Shown: one piece after another, positions 60,801-64,000 of the stretch
Position numbering within the stretch: the stretch's first letter is position 1
Layout of the letters: each line of letters starts with the position of its first letter
Assembly (NCBI RefSeq): GCF_001949145.1
Contig: NW_019091357.1
Span: forward strand, 2,968,426 to 3,032,425
Origin: Acanthaster planci
Taxonomy: Eukaryota; Echinodermata; Asteroidea; Valvatida; Acanthasteridae
DNA length: 64,000 bases
Direction: 5' to 3'
Notes under the pieces: generated by a model
Database searches by the model: none
Seen by the model: only the letters and a program-made list of their open reading frames with translations
Told to the model about the DNA's origin: nothing
Program-made: the position numbers and the translations under genes

Positions 60801-63091
60801 GCCCCAGTGACCCCCAGCAACAAGTTAGGCCAGGTGAGACACAACCACCTGCCACCTGTCCCCTGTTCTGCGGCTGCGGGGATCGTGATAGTTATGGAGA
60901 CCAAGGCAGTCACTGCGAGCCCCCCCCACGTCTTTGAGACAACCGGTGTCCATAAAAGTCTCGTCCAACTACCGTCATTTGCAAAAGTTTAGGGCCACTC
61001 ATAGAAAATGCATTTACCTGAAGAAAAACCAACATGAACCAATTCATCATAGCAACTTAATGTCTACTTTCAATGTGTAACCTTAATGTCTTGGTTGAAC
61101 AGCTATATATTTGACTATACATTTCCACGATTTGAAATGTTAACAGTCTAACAGTTAGTGTTGCCCCCACCGTTTCTGGTGACTTAAACTGGCTTTTTAC
61201 CCAAGCTGCATTACAGACAAAATGTCATATACAAAATCTGCCTTTGCAGAAAAAAATTCATTCAAATGGGCTCGCAGCACTATCTCGATGTTATGGACCA
61301 CAGTGAAAAGATGTTATGTAATCATTCAATGAGACAATGTAACGCAGGCCAAGCAACAACAGAAATACCAACAAAATTCCAGGTGGTCTTAAAACTTTTG
61401 CAAATGACTGTATCTCTAGCAAAAAAATAATCGTTTCTACAACGCGCTGCTAGCCAGGACAAAAAATGGGCAAACACTTGGTGACATCAGGGACGCTGCT
61501 AATAAGATTCTATTTAAGCACTTACTACTCTCAGTTGGCACAAGGCTTAGCTACACAACTGATTTGTGTTTGCTTGTGGTGAAGCGCTTGCATTGAAGCG
61601 CGGGTTTGTTTGTGTTAAATATTATAAAGCAATTATTTAGGTTAAGGAACTGATTATTTTGCTCTTGCAGGTTTGACTATACCAGCTGGTGGCATGAGGC
61701 ATAACTCTCTTGGCTCGAGTTACCAGGATCAACCCCAGTACGAGTCATGGGCAGGCAACTACTTCCCTCAACAACACGGGTTACAAAGCGACTACCAACA
61801 CGGCTACCTGGCGGGCTACACGCCGACTCAGCTGCCCTCCGACTACTACCACCACACCGGCATGTACGCCGGATACCAGGTCGCCTCCTCGGCCGGGAGC
61901 ATCGTGTACGACTCGGCCATGGAGCTGGAGAGCTACGGCACCCCGCTGCCGCCCAAGGCAGACCCCTTGCCGGAGGGAGGCCGGATGACGGAGCTCACGG
62001 TCATGAAGGAATCCCCCAAACAGCCAATGGCCTCACTTAACGGCACACCGACACTCGCCACCGTCAAGTCGGACTCTTCCATGGCCCACACCGGTGACGG
62101 GAACCTGGATCTCGCTAGCTTGCCGTTGAGCCATTCCAGCGGTTCCCTGCTGTCCCCTTCTGGTCATGGCCCCCTCAAACGCAGCCTTCCTCCCGCTCTC
62201 ACCCACATCGAGGCCAAGCAACCGAAGTTGGAGCAGTCGGGAAGCCTCGAATCTCGCAACCCGATCAAACTTACCGAGCAGACGCCAGGCATCAACATCG
62301 ACATGTCGTCCTTTTCCGACATCTTCGACATCAGCGCCTCTCTGGGCGAGGAGGGACTGGCCGGCCGGCCCAAGACGCCCGTGTTCCACGCCCCATCGCC
62401 CCCAGTTTACGAGAGTCCCCAGAAGCCAACAGGGGCAGCCATGAGCAGCGACAGCACCCCCCTGTCGCCGTCAAGCTCACAGGGCGAAGCGACGGCGAGG
62501 TCTCAGACCCCCGTCTCCGTCAGTGTGGCCAGCTCACCCCGCACCAGCCATGACTACAGCAACGACGCTGAACCCCCCCTTGCCAGCCCCTCGGGCTTCA
62601 AGTACCGTCAGCTGATCCACCACTCGCCGAGCGGGCCCGTCCTAACCGAGCTCAGCACCCACCCTCACCAAGCCCCGTCCAATCCCGCGGAGGACGAGAA
62701 CGGCACTTACATCGACTTCCTTGTGTCCATGTACCTGAAGGACAGCGAGAAGCCCATCTCGACGCTCAAGAACGAGCTGCACGTCTACACCGAGCGAAAC
62801 AACCAGAAATCGCTGGCTTTCCGTGCCGAGCAGGGCTTGCAGTTCACCCCGCACCTCAAGTCGCCCACCTCCTCGCAGTTTGACTTCAGTTGGTACGACA
62901 TGGACCGTCGCAGTCAGCACTTTCGCGCCGCTTCCTCGACGCAGACCAGCCTAATCAGCCCCCTCAACATCGCTGGACAATTCGACTTCACCTCGCCATT
63001 TATTAAGGATCAATCACCAGACACAAGTCGGGTTTTATTCATGCGAAACCCGCCCACCAATACAGTGTCGTTGAACCGACACGTTTACTAG
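51532..63091 (+). CDS. gcm: gcm, GCM-family transcription factor, six exons
   Basis: The six exons (51532-51813, 52212-52419, 59239-59433, 59983-60128, 60593-60833, 61671-63091) sum to 2493 bases and stay in frame, giving 830 residues. The GCM zinc-binding DNA-binding domain spans about 105-262. Diagnostic blocks are [14 protein letters not shown] (141-154), KKSCLG (159-164), [13 protein letters not shown] (182-194), GYPVTHFWR (218-226) and [12 protein letters not shown] (234-245). GCM proteins bind ATGCGGGT-like sites. In sea urchins gcm is a Delta/Notch target in non-skeletogenic mesoderm and directs pigment-cell fate (established for urchins; inferred here). At 830 residues it is longer than vertebrate GCM1/GCM2 because of a long Ser/Pro-rich C-terminus. 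Only exon 1 and its junction to exon 2 are uncertain. Confidence 0.9.
52212..52419 (+). CDS. gcm: gcm exon 2, first part of GCM domain
   Basis: Encodes residues 95-163 and one base of Gly164. [11 protein letters not shown] (116-126), [19 protein letters not shown] (132-150) and [14 protein letters not shown] are unmistakable GCM-domain sequence. The donor is G/GTAAGT. The acceptor is weakly marked: AG at 52210-52211 keeps frame with exon 1, but its pyrimidine tract is poor. An in-frame TAA at 52185-52187 limits how far upstream the exon can start. An ATG at 52203 in the same frame could start a shorter isoform. The usual W-D-I-N-D opening of the domain is replaced by a divergent SVFHES stretch. 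Confidence 0.85.
52420..59238 (+). other. gcm: gcm intron 2 (6.8 kb)
   Basis: GTAAGT donor; CTGCACAG acceptor. It holds a GGTGGT/G-run tract (53661-53689), G and C runs near 54880, 55775 and 56083, and a SINE at 57690-57882. There is also a small inverted repeat (about 58370-58396 and 58511-58536, GATTGAATACCT type). Long minus-strand frames (55583-56233, 216 codons; 58563-59168, 201 codons) have no family signal. The large second intron is a plausible place for enhancers (inference). Confidence 0.7.
57690..57882 (-). repeat. tRNA-derived SINE in gcm intron 2
   Basis: Read on the minus strand: GGAGCGGGTTAGCGTAGCGG (A-box-like), GGGTTCAAGTCCCGG (B box, 57811-57825), then GGTTTTCTCCGGGTATTCCG and GTTTCCTCCTGCCTCTCAAA. 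A tRNA-like head plus a TTTTCTCCGGG/TTTCCTCC tail is typical of SINEs. It is antisense to gcm. It does not form a proper cloverleaf, so it is not a tRNA gene. Confidence 0.65.
59239..59433 (+). CDS. gcm: gcm exon 3, central GCM domain
   Basis: Residues 164-228 plus one base. VYLCNRSC (165-172) holds the first cysteines after [21 protein letters not shown] is followed by [12 protein letters not shown] (197-208), then [18 protein letters not shown] (209-226). The Cys spacing (162, 168, 172, 199, 204, 213) agrees with zinc ligation in GCM domains. Acceptor GCACAG, donor ACAG/GTGAGG. The exon boundary after SCLG is in the position expected for GCM genes. Confidence 0.93.
59983..60128 (+). CDS. 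gcm: gcm exon 4, end of GCM domain
   Basis: Residues 229-277. [20 protein letters not shown] carries the two histidines of HDHPRP (240 and 242) that complete zinc binding. It is followed by a basic [17 protein letters not shown]. Acceptor TTTTTTCTGCGCAG, donor ATG/GTAAGT, phase 0 at the end. The frame before the acceptor is also open, but it is intron. Confidence 0.93.
60593..60833 (+). CDS. gcm: gcm exon 5, basic linker and nine-His run
   Basis: Residues 278-357 plus one base. [18 protein letters not shown] then [20 protein letters not shown] form a charged, possibly helical linker. Nine consecutive histidines (335-343, CAC with one CAT) follow TRMWAS. The His codon run is a repeat tract likely to vary in length between alleles. 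Acceptor TTCCGACAG, donor CCAG/GTGAGA. Confidence 0.85.
60972..61410. repeat. Tc1-like MITE in gcm intron 5, long copy
   Basis: The ends are CCGTCATTTGCAAAAGTTTA and, from the right, CAGTCATTTGCAAAAGTTTT, with TA on both sides. It is 439 bp long and makes up half of the 837 bp intron. It carries the middle segment missing from the copy at 47688-47983. No transposase sequence remains. Confidence 0.8.
61671..63091 (+). CDS. gcm: gcm exon 6, Ser/Pro-rich C-terminal half
   Basis: Residues 358-830, ending at TAG (63089-63091). Starts with [19 protein letters not shown], a Tyr/Gln-rich segment (about 375-430), then Ser/Pro/Thr-rich sequence. PPVY at 601-604 fits the PPxY motif bound by WW domains. 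The C-terminal quarter has more ordered stretches: [20 protein letters not shown], then [12 protein letters not shown] and [14 protein letters not shown] proteins activate through C-terminal regions, so this is probably the transactivation half (inference). GC content is markedly higher than in the flanking introns, as expected for coding sequence. Acceptor GCTCTTGCAG. Confidence 0.92.
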
Positions 63092-64000
63092 AACTGTCGT
63101 CGACGAAGTGGGTGTGACTGTATTGATATTAAACTCGGCATTTCTCTCAGTGGAGTCTAACCGCACCACTAAATTTCGTAATTTCAAACTTTAGCTAAAC
63201 TAGATTTTCTCGCACTGTGTAATATTGAAAGCTTACATATGATTATGATTTCACTTTAAAAAAAATAAATTATTATGTTAATTCTTTGCGTACAGGTTGA
63301 ATTTTCGAAAATCAGCTGAGATGAAATTATTCCATCGTTTTACAAAGAGATTTGTGCAGCTACAAATGTACATAGAAAGTGGTATAGCGTTCATATTTAC
63401 GGTAAACTATTTATTGCTTAATATGAATATTTATTTCGTCGTGAATAAAAGTTTCACACCAAATGTGCGCATCGCGCAGACCCTGTTAGTAAGCTTCAGA
63501 CACAAAAAAAATAGTTGTATGTATTCTATCAAAAGGGACTCATTTGCATATGAATGCTTCACGCGGCGACTTTGTTATCCAACGAAAGTGTGCGGCCACA
63601 CTGCGTGTTCTTTGTGAAGGCTTGACTATCGTTGAGTCGTGTGGAGTGAGTCGTAAAATAAATATGCGGGCATGATTTCGCTCATGTTGAATGGATTTTT
63701 TCCCTTTTTTTGAGTAAAATACGATCGACGTTATAACAACACCACGGGACATGCCAGCCCCATTAACTCAAGCAACTCTAGTTTGAAGGAAAGCGTATTT
63801 CGGGGTTTACTTTTGTTTTCGTTGAGTTTTGGTTGAGTCTTAAGACACTTATGGACATCACTTGATAAAAATTGATGAATCACAGGACGCGAAGTATAAC
63901 GCAATAGTATGGAAATTAAGTTAATTTGTTTATATTTAAATCTTCTACCATGTGTGAGCACGCATTTTTAAAGTGTTTATACCTGTATAAATGTATACTA
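63092..64000 (+). other. gcm: gcm 3' UTR and downstream DNA
   Basis: AT-rich, no further gene seen. Candidate polyadenylation signals AATAAA occur at 63264-63269, 63444-63449 and 63657-63662. I cannot tell which is used. ATGCGGGC at 63664-63671, close to the GCM-binding octamer, lies just after the last one. Confidence 0.55.

Noticed and set aside
1-64000. CRISPR arrays, operons, phage or plasmid features
   Set aside because: The window is clearly eukaryotic nuclear DNA with spliced genes, and no such structures were seen.

Overview
The window looks like eukaryotic, non-vertebrate nuclear DNA. Genes are split by GT-AG introns, coding density is very low, and short inverted-repeat transposons are dense. 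The one gene I recognise is gcm (glial cells missing). Together with the TAGGCCTA-rich background, this points to a marine deuterostome, most likely an echinoderm. The species cannot be read from the window.

Layout. From 1 to about 6.8 kb is the minus-strand 3' part of an unrecognised gene. It has a terminal exon at 382-543 with a polyadenylation signal, plus three candidate internal exons that I cannot fully join. Its presumed introns are packed with MITEs. From 6.8 to 51.4 kb is a roughly 45 kb stretch without a convincing cellular gene. It holds paired MITE families (6923/28993, 10419/18364, 11328/25338, 20165/21523), tRNA-derived SINE pieces and a mariner-like element with 220-240 bp terminal repeats around a truncated transposase (24282-25268). 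It also holds a nested composite at 32.6-39.1 kb. In that composite a decayed minus-strand non-LTR retrotransposon has been split by two DNA elements: a foldback-like element at 33299-34262 and a 3.6 kb element with about 470 bp terminal repeats at 34642-38245.

From 51.5 to 63.1 kb is gcm, plus strand. It reconstructs into six exons whose phases all agree and gives an 830-residue reading. The GCM DNA-binding domain is split over exons 2-4, a nine-His run lies in exon 5, and one 1.4 kb exon holds the Ser/Pro-rich C-terminal half. Intron 2 is 6.8 kb. Intron 5 carries a Tc1-like MITE whose shorter relative lies upstream at 47.7 kb. The long non-genic interval upstream is the natural place for gcm control DNA. 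It contains several CSL/Su(H)-type octamers, the nearest about 0.7 kb before the start codon, but no more of them than chance predicts.

I saw no operon, CRISPR array, rRNA or intact tRNA gene. The most unusual structure is the right end of the 3.6 kb element. There, 115 bp of flanking retrotransposon sequence is duplicated in inverted orientation and capped by a second copy of the element tip.
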